DNA of 16,124 nt, taken from positions 1 through 16,124 of the forward strand of contig JAOAIA010000032.1 of assembly GCA_026414955.1 (NCBI GenBank), in the 5' to 3' direction. The position numbers were made by a program, and so were the translations under genes. The notes under the pieces are model-generated. The model searched no databases. It was not told the DNA's origin and worked only from the letters and a program-made list of their open reading frames with translations. Within the stretch, counting starts at the first letter, position 1. Each line of letters begins with the position of its first letter. This DNA comes from Candidatus Bipolaricaulota bacterium (GTDB lineage Bacteria > Bipolaricaulota > Bipolaricaulia > RBG-16-55-9 > DRXL01). Positions 6,041 through 12,635 of this stretch are shown here, piece after piece.

Positions 6041-6047
6041 CTCACCC
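6041..6047 (-). promoter_or_regulatory. Shine-Dalgarno of rplR, containing the rplF stop codon
   Basis: The minus strand reads GGGTGAG, then CACT, then ATG. The TGA inside is the stop of rplF. This is the same layout as at map and infA and supports ATG 6036 as the start with termination-coupled initiation. Confidence 0.55.
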
Positions 6048-6614
6048 GGCCTTCGCGCCGCCCGCCGCGCCCGCACCGCCCGCAAGCTTGCCTTCCTTGC
6101 GGCGGATCTGCTCGTCTTTGTACCGAATCCCCGTGCCCTTATACGGCTCCGGTTTGCGCAGCGCGCGGATCTCCGCAGCCACTTCGCCCACAAGCTGTTT
6201 GTCTGGAGATGTCAAGATGATCTCCGTCTGGTCCTTGACCTCGGCCTTGACACCCTCAGGCAACCGATACAGAACAGGATCATGGAAGCCGATCTCCAAT
6301 ATCAAGTCCTTCCCCTGGAGCTTCGCGCGATACCCTAAGCCCACCAGCTGTAAGACCTTCGTATACGGCTGCTGTACCCCTTTTACCATGTTCGCCAAGA
6401 GTGCTCGATAGAGCCCGTGCCGCGCCTTGAATTCTTTTTCGTCACCCTTGCGCGTGACCACGAGCGTCCCGTCGGCCAGAGTAACGCTCACGTAGTGAGG
6501 CTCGTACTGCTGCACGAGCTTTCCCGCCTTGCCCTCAACAATAACTCTATTCGATTCTATCGTGACTTTTACGTCCTTCGGCACAGAGATCGGCTGTTTC
6601 CCAATGCGCGACAT
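6042..6614 (-). CDS. rplF: 50S ribosomal protein L6
   Basis: L6 binds 23S rRNA near the sarcin-ricin loop and factor-binding site. It is 190 residues, starting MSRIGKQPISVPKDVKVTIE. Its two related beta-alpha domains include VKGVQQPYTKVLQLVGLGYRA and the signature SPDKQLVGEVAAEIRALRKPEPYKGTGIRY. The C-terminus beyond KEGK is a short Ala/Gly-rich tail (LAGGAGAAGGAKAG) that makes it about ten residues longer than the usual 177-180. The start is ATG 6614-6612, six bases after the rpsH stop. Its own stop is inside the rplR Shine-Dalgarno. Confidence 0.97.
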   Translation of the reverse strand: MSRIGKQPISVPKDVKVTIESNRVIVEGKAGKLVQQYEPHYVSVTLADGTLVVTRKGDEKEFKARHGLYRALLANMVKGVQQPYTKVLQLVGLGYRAKLQGKDLILEIGFHDPVLYRLPEGVKAEVKDQTEIILTSPDKQLVGEVAAEIRALRKPEPYKGTGIRYKDEQIRRKEGKLAGGAGAAGGAKAG

Positions 6615-6620
6615 AGCTCC

Positions 6621-7013
6621 TCACCACACTTGACAGAGCAGTTCGCCCCCGATCTTCTTGGCGCGGGCCTGCTTCCCCGTCAATATTCCCTGAGAAGTGC
6701 TCAAGATCGCTATTCCCAAACCGTTGCGCACCCGCGGGATCTCGTCCACGCTCACATAGGCCCGGCGCCCAGGCTTGGAGACGCGCACCACCCCCTCGAG
6801 CACCGGGTCCTTGCCGCGCTTCCCTTTGTACTTGAGCACGATGACGAGATCGCGCTTCTTCTCGCCCTCAATACGATAGCTCTCGATGAATCCCTCGTCC
6901 TTGAGGACGCGCGCGATCTCCGCTTTCATATTTGAGTGTGGGACACGCACCTCACCCAAGCGGCGCGCCACCGCATTCCGAATGCTTGTCAGCATATCTC
7001 CAATCGTGTCCAT
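6621..7013 (-). CDS. rpsH: 30S ribosomal protein S8
   Basis: S8 is a primary 16S rRNA-binding protein of the central domain; in E. coli it is also the translational repressor of the spc operon. The 130 residues show the N-terminal DMLTSIRNAVARR and RVPHSNMKAEIARVLKDEGF. They end with the rRNA-binding signature LGIAILSTSQGILTGKQAR followed by GGELLCQVW. The start is ATG 7013-7011 with TTAAGGAG six bases upstream. It is 15 bases after rpsN and 6 before rplF, the standard spc order. I did not find an obvious copy of the S8 target helix at the rplE start. Confidence 0.97.
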   Translation of the reverse strand: MDTIGDMLTSIRNAVARRLGEVRVPHSNMKAEIARVLKDEGFIESYRIEGEKKRDLVIVLKYKGKRGKDPVLEGVVRVSKPGRRAYVSVDEIPRVRNGLGIAILSTSQGILTGKQARAKKIGGELLCQVW

Positions 7014-7028
7014 AGCAGGCTCCTTAAC

Positions 7029-7214
7029 TTACCAGCTTGCCTTGCGCACGCCGGGCAGTTCGCCCTGATGCGCTAACGAGCGAAAGCACAAGCGACACAG
7101 CCCAAAGTCCCGGATAAAGCCGCGACGGCGCCCACAGAGACTGCAGCGATGATACCGTCGCACCGCGAACTTGGGCGGCTTCGCCAGCTTCGCCCTCCAT
7201 GCCGTCTTGCCCAT
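7029..7214 (-). CDS. rpsN: 30S ribosomal protein S14, zinc-binding short type
   Basis: S14 helps form the 30S head beside S3 and S10. This is the short C+ form at 61 residues, with MGKTAWRAKLAKPPKFAVRR, then a zinc knuckle of C24, C27, C40 and C43 (CSLCG...CRLCF), and the LPGVRKASW end shared by the family. The start is ATG 7214-7212 with GGAGGAG just upstream; an overlapping ATG a few bases earlier is out of frame. The gene lies 26 bases after rplE and 15 before rpsH. Confidence 0.97.
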   Translation of the reverse strand: MGKTAWRAKLAKPPKFAVRRYHRCSLCGRRRGFIRDFGLCRLCFRSLAHQGELPGVRKASW

Positions 7215-7240
7215 CGCATCTCCTCCTGAATCATTAATCT

Positions 7241-7771
7241 TTAATCTCTGAAAGGCATCCCTAGGGCTTTGAGCAGATAATAGCCCTCGCGGTCCGTCTT
7301 CGCCGTCGTCACGATACAGATATCCATACCCTGGACCTTGGCAATCTGGTCGTATTTGATCTCCGGGAAGACCAATTGATCGCTCAACCCGAGCGAAAAA
7401 TTCCCGCGCCCGTCAAACGAATCCGCCGACACTCCCCGAAAGTCCCTGATCGCAGGCAGCACGACATTGACGAGCTTCTCAAAGAACGCATAGGCCCGCA
7501 CGCCCCGCAGCGTCACCATACACCCGACGGGATCGCCTTTAGTGATCCCGAAATCCGAAATACTCCTCTTAGCCCGCGTCACGACCGGGCGCTGCCCCGT
7601 GATCAGCGTCAAATCCTTCACGCACCCCTCGATCTTCTTGGGGTCGTCTTTCTCTTTGATCCCCATATTAATCACGATCTTCTCGATCTTGGGGACTTGC
7701 ATAATATTCTTATAGCCCAACTCTTTCATGAGCCTGGGCACGATCTCCTGGCGATAGCGCTCGTAGAGCAT
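7241..7771 (-). CDS. rplE: 50S ribosomal protein L5
   Basis: L5 joins 5S rRNA to the central protuberance and contacts the P-site tRNA. The 176-residue protein has the family landmarks PKIEKIVINMGIKEK, DLTLITGQRPVVTRAKRSI, VTLRGVRAYAFFEKLVNVVL, RDFRGVSADSFDGRGNFSLG, FPEIKYD and the end IVTTAKTDREGYYLLKALGMPF. The start is ATG 7771-7769, with GGTGA six bases upstream. It follows rplX after 32 bases, one of the longer gaps in the cluster, and precedes rpsN by 26. Confidence 0.97.
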   Translation of the reverse strand: MLYERYRQEIVPRLMKELGYKNIMQVPKIEKIVINMGIKEKDDPKKIEGCVKDLTLITGQRPVVTRAKRSISDFGITKGDPVGCMVTLRGVRAYAFFEKLVNVVLPAIRDFRGVSADSFDGRGNFSLGLSDQLVFPEIKYDQIAKVQGMDICIVTTAKTDREGYYLLKALGMPFRD

Positions 7772-7803
7772 TCTCCGTCACCAATCTGATCTCTCTTGGA
7801 TCT

Positions 7804-8118
7804 TTAATCGAACGTCTTCTGGCACTGCTTGCACTGGCGCAGTTTCTCCCCGGTCTCGGTGATCACAAACCCGACGCGCGTCGGACGGTCACACTCCGGG
7901 CAAATGAGCAGCACATTGCTGATATCAATGGTGCCCTCTTGTTGGACGATGCCGCCCTCGCGGTGCTTGGCCGAGGGCCGCAGATGGCGCGTGATCATCT
8001 GCACGCCCTTGACAATAATTCTACGCTCTTTGGGCAGGACCTGCAAGACCTGGCCTTCCTTGCCCTTGTCGTTGCCCGCGATCACTCGCACAGTATCGCC
8101 CTTGCGAATCTTCTGCAT
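7804..8118 (-). CDS. rplX: 50S ribosomal protein L24 with C-terminal zinc ribbon
   Basis: L24 is an assembly initiator that binds the 5' region of 23S rRNA near the exit tunnel. The 104 residues start with a KOW segment (about 4-31: IRKGDTVRVIAGNDKGKEGQ). They continue with IVKGVQMITRHLRPS and end in a C4 ribbon, C73, C76, C96 and C99 (CPEC...CKQC). This Cys-bearing version occurs in many bacteria but not E. coli. The ATG overlaps the rplN stop by one base (TGATG), so re-initiation after rplN termination is likely. Confidence 0.96.
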   Translation of the reverse strand: MQKIRKGDTVRVIAGNDKGKEGQVLQVLPKERRIIVKGVQMITRHLRPSAKHREGGIVQQEGTIDISNVLLICPECDRPTRVGFVITETGEKLRQCKQCQKTFD

Positions 8119-8486
8119 CAGAGCACCTCCGGTGCCAGCGACAGAATGCGCACCATGCCCTTCTCCCGCAGCTCGCGCGGCACCGGGCCGAAGATGCGCG
8201 TCCCCAGCGGCTCCTTCGACGCATTGATCAACACCACAGCGTTATCGTCGAAGCGAATGTAGCTGCCGTCTTTCCGACGATAGGGCTGGCGCGTGCGCAC
8301 GATCACGCCCTTCACCACGGCCCCTTTGTCGATCTCGCTTGTGGGGATGCGCTTCTGCACTGAAGCCACGACAATATCGCCGATCTGGCCCCAGGCCGCG
8401 CTCGGCTGCCCCAGCACGTTGATCACCCGCACTTCCTTGACCCCAGAATTGTCCGCAACCTTGAGAATACTGCGAATCTGAATCAT
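8118..8486 (-). CDS. rplN: 50S ribosomal protein L14
   Basis: L14 lies at the subunit interface next to L19 and forms intersubunit bridges. It is exactly the usual 122 residues, from MIQIRSILKVADNSGVKEV through AVVKGVIVRTRQPYRRKDGS and the family signature FDDNAVVLINASKEPLGTRI to the C-terminal REKGMVRILSLAPEVL. The ATG at 8486 follows AGGAGGAG at good spacing, in the CTATG context. It lies 24 bases after rpsQ, and its stop overlaps the rplX ATG by one base. Confidence 0.97.
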   Translation of the reverse strand: MIQIRSILKVADNSGVKEVRVINVLGQPSAAWGQIGDIVVASVQKRIPTSEIDKGAVVKGVIVRTRQPYRRKDGSYIRFDDNAVVLINASKEPLGTRIFGPVPRELREKGMVRILSLAPEVL

Positions 8487-8510
8487 AGCGCTCTCCTCCT
8501 GTTAGGCTGG

Positions 8511-8768
8511 TTAGGCTTGCCCCGGACGAGCGCGCTCCAAGACTTCGACTAACCGCCATCGCTTCAGCCGCGACAGCGGTCGGCATTCGACAATCTTGAC
8601 GAGATCACCCTGCTTGGCTTGCCCCTGCTCATCGTGCGCGTAGAACTTCGCTCGCTTCATATAATATTTCTTATACAGCGGATGCTGCACGCGCGTCTCG
8701 ACTAACACAGTAATCGTCTTGGCCATCTTGTCGCTCACGACTCGTCCGATCTTCTCTCGCTTCGGCAT
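8511..8768 (-). CDS. rpsQ: 30S ribosomal protein S17
   Basis: S17 is an OB-fold primary binder of the 16S 5' domain. The 85 residues contain KIGRVVSDKMAKTITVLVET, HPLYKKYYMKRAKFYAHDE and the signature GDLVKIVECRPLSRLKRWRL, all family-typical. It begins at ATG 8768-8766 in the CTATG context, 12 bases after rpmC, and ends 24 bases before rplN. Confidence 0.96.
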   Translation of the reverse strand: MPKREKIGRVVSDKMAKTITVLVETRVQHPLYKKYYMKRAKFYAHDEQGQAKQGDLVKIVECRPLSRLKRWRLVEVLERARPGQA

Positions 8769-8780
8769 AGGGGCTCATCC

Positions 8781-8987
8781 TCACTTGGCGCTCTTCTGCA
8801 GCTGGCGCGCGCGTAAGATCGTCTTGACCCGGGCGATCTGGCGCTTCAAGTGCGTCAGCAGCGCCGTATTGTCTTGTTGCCCGGTCGAGACGGCAAAGCG
8901 CACATTGAAGAGCTGGCGCTTTAGTTCTCGCTCTTTCTGCTGCAACTCGCTATCGGTCATCTGGCGCAACTGTTCGGGTTTTTCCAT
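8781..8987 (-). CDS. rpmC: 50S ribosomal protein L29
   Basis: L29 is a small helical protein at the polypeptide exit, next to L23, forming part of the docking area for SRP and trigger factor. The 68 residues show the usual helical hairpin: MTDSELQQKERELKRQLFNVRF, then the conserved LKRQIARVKTILRAR. The start is ATG 8987-8985 (CTATG context), six bases after the rplP stop, in the standard rplP-rpmC-rpsQ order. Confidence 0.95.
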   Translation of the reverse strand: MEKPEQLRQMTDSELQQKERELKRQLFNVRFAVSTGQQDNTALLTHLKRQIARVKTILRARQLQKSAK

Positions 8988-8993
8988 AGCGTC

Positions 8994-9425
8994 TCACTGC
9001 TCTCCGCCCAGCCGCAGCCGCTCCCGCAAGCGCGTCTTGATGGGCAGCTTATAGTCAACTAATTTTTGGATCTCTTGCGCCTTGGTGCGATCCACTCCAC
9101 TGAATTCAAAGAGGATCCGCCCCGGCAGCACCACGGCGCACCAGCCGATGGGATCGCCCTTCCCCTTGCCCATGCGCGTCTCCGCGGGCTTCTTGGTGAT
9201 GGGCTTGTCGGGAAAGATGCGCACCCAAATCTTCGAGTTCTTCTCCATCTCGCGCACCATCACCGTACGGCACGCTTCGATCTGTTGGGCGGTGATCCAC
9301 GCCGGTTCCAACGCTTGGATGCCGAAATCGCCGAACACGACCGTGGAGCCGGCGATGGCCTTGCCCGTGCGGCGCCCGCGATGGTCCTTCCTAAACTTGC
9401 GCTGCTTGGGCGCGAGTAACGCCAC
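8994..9425 (-). CDS. rplP: 50S ribosomal protein L16
   Basis: L16 organises the A-site and peptidyl-transferase region of the 50S. From GTG 9425 it is 143 residues, starting MALLAPKQRKFRKDHRGRR, which matches the MLxPKRxKxRKxHRGR family start. The later landmarks are GIQALEPAWITAQQIEACR, WVRIFPDKPITKKPAETRMG and KGKGDPIGWCAVV. Two further upstream starts exist in frame, GTG 9434 and TTG 9446, but they would add residues with no counterpart. The GTG at 9425 has GGTGAG four bases upstream. The gene overlaps the end of rpsC by 35 bases, the longest overlap in the cluster. Confidence 0.95.
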   Translation of the reverse strand: MALLAPKQRKFRKDHRGRRTGKAIAGSTVVFGDFGIQALEPAWITAQQIEACRTVMVREMEKNSKIWVRIFPDKPITKKPAETRMGKGKGDPIGWCAVVLPGRILFEFSGVDRTKAQEIQKLVDYKLPIKTRLRERLRLGGEQ

Positions 9426-10071
9426 GGGACTCACCCCCTCGAGCAAGATAAATGTCCCCGCGATAGAGCCAGACTTTAATCCCGATCATGCCGTACTTGG
9501 TCAACGCCTGGGCGAACCCGTAGTCAATATCGGCGCGAATCGTCTGCAGGGGGACGCGCCCCGCCTTGCTCTCGATGGATCGGGCGATCTCCGCGCCGCC
9601 CAACCGGCCCCCACAGCGAATCTTGATCCCCTTGGCCCCGTGATCCATCACCCGTTGGATGACCTCCTTCATGGCGCGCGGCACGGGAATGCGATTCTGG
9701 ATCCGCGAGGCCACGTCCTCAGCAACAAGCTGCGCTTCCCAATCGGGGTGATCGACCTCCTTGATATAGATCTTAACCTTGCGCTGGAGGAGCTCTTCAA
9801 GCTCGCCCTGGAACTGGTCAATCTCCTGCCCCCCCTTGCCAATAATTATCCCCGGGCGCGCCGTGTAGATCACAATCGAAACGAGTTCTTCCGTCGGGCG
9901 CTCGATGCTGATCTGCGCGATCTGGGCGCCGTAATAGCGCTTCTTGATCATCGTGCGAATCCGATGATCTTCTCTGACGTACTCCGGCATCTTCTTCTCG
10001 GAGAACCAGTTCGACTTCCAATCCTTCGTGATGCCCAAGCGAATCCCGTACGGATGCGTTTTGTGTCCCAT
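9391..10071 (-). CDS. rpsC: 30S ribosomal protein S3
   Basis: S3 lies at the mRNA entry of the 30S head and, with S4 and S5, forms the mRNA helicase site. The 226 residues start MGHKTHPYGIRLGITKDWKS, contain the type II KH domain with GIIIGKGGQEIDQ (about 74-86), and the C-terminal domain signature with GRLGGAEIARSI and GIKVWLYRGDI. It starts at ATG 10071-10069 with AAGGAAGG upstream, two bases after rplV, and its 3' end overlaps rplP. Confidence 0.97.
   Translation of the reverse strand: MGHKTHPYGIRLGITKDWKSNWFSEKKMPEYVREDHRIRTMIKKRYYGAQIAQISIERPTEELVSIVIYTARPGIIIGKGGQEIDQFQGELEELLQRKVKIYIKEVDHPDWEAQLVAEDVASRIQNRIPVPRAMKEVIQRVMDHGAKGIKIRCGGRLGGAEIARSIESKAGRVPLQTIRADIDYGFAQALTKYGMIGIKVWLYRGDIYLARGGESRGVTRAQAAQV
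9430..9440 (-). promoter_or_regulatory. Shine-Dalgarno of rplP inside rpsC
   Basis: The minus strand reads GAGGGGGTGAG, then TCCC, then GTG (9425-9423). It lies within the coding end of rpsC. It supports GTG 9425 over the upstream GTG 9434, which is inside the site, and TTG 9446. Confidence 0.6.
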
Positions 10072-10073
10072 AC

Positions 10074-10469
10074 TTATCCTTCCTTCTGCTGGCTGCTCGC
10101 TCCTGATTCTTTCTGTTCTCTTGTCGTCAGGGGCCGGGGGTCATCGCTGACGACAACCGTGATGTGGCTCATACGGCGCTTGCGAATAGAGACCTTCCCG
10201 CGCGACCCCGGCCGCAGACGCTTCAGAAACGGCCCTTTGTCCACGCGGGCTTCTTTCACCCAGAGCGCATCCACATCCATGCCGTAGTTGTGCTCCGCAT
10301 TCGCGATCGCCGATTCTAAACATTTGCGCACGGGCGTAGCTGCTTTGACACGAGCAAAGCGTGTCAACTTCAGGGCCTCATCTACGGGCTTGCCCTGAAT
10401 CTCTTTGGTCAGCAGCCGCGCCTTCAGCGGTGATATCCGAATCCACTTCGCCACAGCTCGCGCTTCCAT
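10074..10469 (-). CDS. rplV: 50S ribosomal protein L22
   Basis: L22 reaches into the nascent-peptide tunnel through a long beta hairpin. The core is standard: MEARAVAKWIRISPLKARLL, SAIANAEHNYGMDVDALWV, and the tunnel hairpin region near GPFLKRLRPGSRGKVSIRKR, then HITVVVSD. A polar tail of about 20 residues after the core (to residue 131) makes it slightly longer than the usual 110-115. The start is ATG 10469-10467, with GGAGG twelve bases upstream and a perfect dyad filling that spacer. It lies 25 bases after rpsS and 2 before rpsC. Confidence 0.97.
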   Translation of the reverse strand: MEARAVAKWIRISPLKARLLTKEIQGKPVDEALKLTRFARVKAATPVRKCLESAIANAEHNYGMDVDALWVKEARVDKGPFLKRLRPGSRGKVSIRKRRMSHITVVVSDDPRPLTTREQKESGASSQQKEG

Positions 10470-10470
10470 A

Positions 10471-10482
10471 GAGCGAACGCTC
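10471..10482 (-). promoter_or_regulatory. Inverted repeat between the Shine-Dalgarno and start of rplV
   Basis: The minus strand reads GAGCGTTCGCTC, a perfect 12-base palindrome able to form a 4-bp hairpin with a GUUC loop. It overlaps the last G of GGAGG (10482-10486) and ends one base before position 10470, next to the ATG. Folding would shorten an otherwise long 12-base spacer, or compete with the Shine-Dalgarno. Function is inferred only. Confidence 0.45.
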
Positions 10483-10494
10483 CTCCCGATATTC

Positions 10495-10779
10495 TTACTT
10501 CAAGTCGGGGGCCTTCTTCTTCTTGATGCCGCCGTGCTTCTCGAACCGGCGCGTCAACGCGAACTCCCCCAGCCGGTGCCCCACCATCGTCTCCACAATC
10601 GAGACGGGGACGTGCATCTTGCCGTTGTGCACTTTAATAGTCAGCCCGACCATCTGCGGCGTGATCATGCTCGCGCGCGACCACGTCTTAATCTCAGAGA
10701 TCTCCCCGCGCTTCATCTTCTCGACTTTCTTCAGCAATTTCGGGTGCACATACGGCCCCTTCTTCAGCGAACGCGCCAT
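10495..10779 (-). CDS. rpsS: 30S ribosomal protein S19
   Basis: S19 is a head protein partnered with S13 near the A-site finger bridge. The 94 residues include MARSLKKGPYVHPKLLKKVE, TWSRASMITPQMVGLTIKVH, and the family signature HVPVSIVETMVGHRLGEFAL followed by TRRF and a basic tail. The Shine-Dalgarno AAAGGAGGG is inside the last codons of rplB, whose stop is one base before the start, so the two genes are likely coupled. Confidence 0.97.
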   Translation of the reverse strand: MARSLKKGPYVHPKLLKKVEKMKRGEISEIKTWSRASMITPQMVGLTIKVHNGKMHVPVSIVETMVGHRLGEFALTRRFEKHGGIKKKKAPDLK

Positions 10780-10780
10780 A

Positions 10781-11617
10781 TCAGAGCTTCCCTCCTTTGC
10801 GTCGCGAGACGATCAATCTATCGCTGGGCTTATTGGGCTTGCGGGTGCGCACGCCCTTGGCAGGCTTCCCAGAGAAGGTGCGCGGCGGCCCACCCACGTA
10901 GTGCCGCCCTTCGCCGCCGCCGTGCGGATGATCCACGGGGTTCATGGCCGTGCCGCGCACCGTGGGGCGAATCCCCAGATGGCGCACGCGCCCCGCCTTC
11001 CCGTGCACGACGTTCTTGTGATCAATATTCCCCACCTGACCAACGGTGGCCATGCAGTTCTCATCAAAGAGCCTGATCTCTCCTGACGGGAGCCGCAACC
11101 GCGCGTAGCCGCCCTCGACGGCCATCACCTGACACGCCGTCCCAGCCGCGCGCGCCAGCTTGCCCCCGCTATGGGGATAAAATTCAACGCAGTGCACCAT
11201 CGCTCCCACAGGGATCTTCTTGAGCGGGAGCGCGTTCCCCACCCGCGCCTCGATGTTCTCCCCAGCTTCGACAACCGAGCCGATCTCCAGATTTAACGGG
11301 GAGAGAATATAACGCTTCTCACCGTCGGCGTAGTGCAAGAGCGTGATCCACGCCGAGCGATTCGGGTCGTACTCTTTCGAGACGACCTTGGCCGGCACGC
11401 CCATCTTGTCGCGGGCGAAATCTATAATTCTGTACATGCGCTTGTGGCCGCCGCCGCGATGGCGCACCGTGACCCGGCCCTGATTGTTCCGGCCACCGGT
11501 CTTGTGCAACGGCTCCAGCAAACTCTTCTCTGGCTCTTTCTTGGTCAGCTCGCTGAAGTCCGGCAACTCCATGTGCCGGCGGCTCGGCGTGATCGGCTTA
11601 AACTTTCGTGTCGGCAT
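10781..11617 (-). CDS. rplB: 50S ribosomal protein L2
   Basis: L2 supports subunit joining and peptidyl-transferase structure. From ATG 11617 it is 278 residues, starting MPTRKFKPITPSRRHMEL as in the family. It contains HKTGGRNNQGRVTVRHRGGG, RIIDFARDK, the KOW-like region, MATVGQVGNIDHKNV, and the signature AMNPVDHPHGGGEGR with the conserved histidine near the catalytic region. An ATG at 11632, overlapping the rplW stop, would add MSEHV, but AGAGG lies directly against it with no spacing, so I prefer 11617. The five-residue difference does not affect identity. Confidence 0.96.
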   Translation of the reverse strand: MPTRKFKPITPSRRHMELPDFSELTKKEPEKSLLEPLHKTGGRNNQGRVTVRHRGGGHKRMYRIIDFARDKMGVPAKVVSKEYDPNRSAWITLLHYADGEKRYILSPLNLEIGSVVEAGENIEARVGNALPLKKIPVGAMVHCVEFYPHSGGKLARAAGTACQVMAVEGGYARLRLPSGEIRLFDENCMATVGQVGNIDHKNVVHGKAGRVRHLGIRPTVRGTAMNPVDHPHGGGEGRHYVGGPPRTFSGKPAKGVRTRKPNKPSDRLIVSRRKGGKL

Positions 11618-11628
11618 AACGTGTTCAC

Positions 11629-11919
11629 TCATCCTCTGCTGTAGACTTCAATGCGCTGTCCCGGCGCTACTTGCACAATGGCCTTCTTCCACCCAGACAA
11701 CTGCCCCTGCTGATAAAATTTCTTTCTGCGCGGCTTAGCGGGCATGTGCAGCGCCCAGACCTTCAACACCTTCACTTTGAAGATACTCTCGACAGCGCGC
11801 TTAATTTGGTTTTTGTTCGCCTTGGGGTGCACATCGAAGACGTATTTGTTCTCTTCTTGCAGACGCCACCCCTTCTCGCTGATCACCGGCTCGCGCAGAA
11901 CGTCTTCGAGAAAGACCAT
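11629..11919 (-). CDS. rplW: 50S ribosomal protein L23
   Basis: L23 sits at the tunnel exit and is the docking point for trigger factor and SRP. The 96 residues are normal length: DVLREPVISEKGWRLQEENK, YVFDVHPKANKNQIKRAVES, then VKVLKVWALHMPAKPRR and GWKKAIVQVAPGQ. The start ATG (11919-11917) lies one base after the rplD stop. The stop TGA overlaps an alternative rplB ATG. Confidence 0.96.
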   Translation of the reverse strand: MVFLEDVLREPVISEKGWRLQEENKYVFDVHPKANKNQIKRAVESIFKVKVLKVWALHMPAKPRRKKFYQQGQLSGWKKAIVQVAPGQRIEVYSRG

Positions 11920-11920
11920 C

Positions 11921-12616
11921 TCAGTTCACCGCCCCGTCCACAGCACAGCGCGCTTCTAGTTCACTGAGCGCCTGCTGGGTCACTAACAGATACCCGTATT
12001 TGAGAACATCATAGACCGTGAGGCTGCCCGACTCCACACACTTGGCCCACGGCAGATTCGAGAACGTCTTCTTCACCGGCAGCCCGTACTCTTGCTGCGA
12101 GACGACGAGCAAGAACTGATTCTGCGTCTCTTGGATCTCTCGCGGGTCTTTGACCAAGCCAAGGCGCTCAAACATCTGGACGCCCTCTTTGGTCTTGGGC
12201 TTCTCGAACGCAATGCGATCCAAGACCCCAAGCTGCGCCTCGTGCAGCTTGGCGATTAGCGCCGACTGCAACGCGCGCCGACGCATCTTCTTGGGCAAGT
12301 CCAGATCATACTCTTTGGGCTTGGGGCCAAATACGACCCCGCCCTTGCGCCACAGGGGAGAGCGGCGCATCCCGTGTCGTGCCCGACCCGTGTGCTTCTG
12401 CGGCCAGGGTTTCTTGCCCGAACCGACGACCTCGCCGCGCGTCTTGGTCGCATGCGTCCCCTGCCTCAAATTCATAAGATAGACCCGCACCGCGCGATAG
12501 AGCAGGTCTTGATTCACTTTGTACCCAAAGAGCTTGTCGCTCAGCTCGACCTGCCCGGCCGGGCTGCCATCGAATCTATATAACGGTGCGATCAATCTCT
12601 TCTCTGGCTCAGCCAT
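11921..12616 (-). CDS. rplD: 50S ribosomal protein L4
   Basis: L4 lines the narrow part of the nascent-peptide tunnel; in E. coli it is also the S10-operon autoregulator. The 231-residue protein has the tunnel loop region TRGEVVGSGKKPWPQKHTGRARHG and the globular domain with FGPKPKEYDLDLPKKMRRRALQ, both diagnostic. It is slightly longer than the usual 200-210, partly through the N-terminus (MAEPEKRLIAPLYRFDG) and the end after the ALSELE segment. The start is ATG 12616-12614 in the CTATG context, 19 bases after rplC. Confidence 0.96.
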   Translation of the reverse strand: MAEPEKRLIAPLYRFDGSPAGQVELSDKLFGYKVNQDLLYRAVRVYLMNLRQGTHATKTRGEVVGSGKKPWPQKHTGRARHGMRRSPLWRKGGVVFGPKPKEYDLDLPKKMRRRALQSALIAKLHEAQLGVLDRIAFEKPKTKEGVQMFERLGLVKDPREIQETQNQFLLVVSQQEYGLPVKKTFSNLPWAKCVESGSLTVYDVLKYGYLLVTQQALSELEARCAVDGAVN

Positions 12617-12635
12617 AGGCGTTCACCCTACATAT

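Noticed and set aside
5903..6193. A minus-strand 96-codon frame across the rplF-rplR junction
   Set aside because: It lies inside two clear genes in another frame, is Arg/Ala-rich, and matches no family; it is not a hidden rpmD.
9434..9446. TTG 9446 or GTG 9434 as the rplP start
   Set aside because: They add residues without counterpart in L16, and GTG 9434 lies inside the Shine-Dalgarno that fits GTG 9425.
9082..10287. A 401-codon open frame on the plus strand opposite rplP, rpsC and rplV
   Set aside because: It is fully antisense to three clear ribosomal genes and shows no family features; it results from codon bias on the opposite strand.
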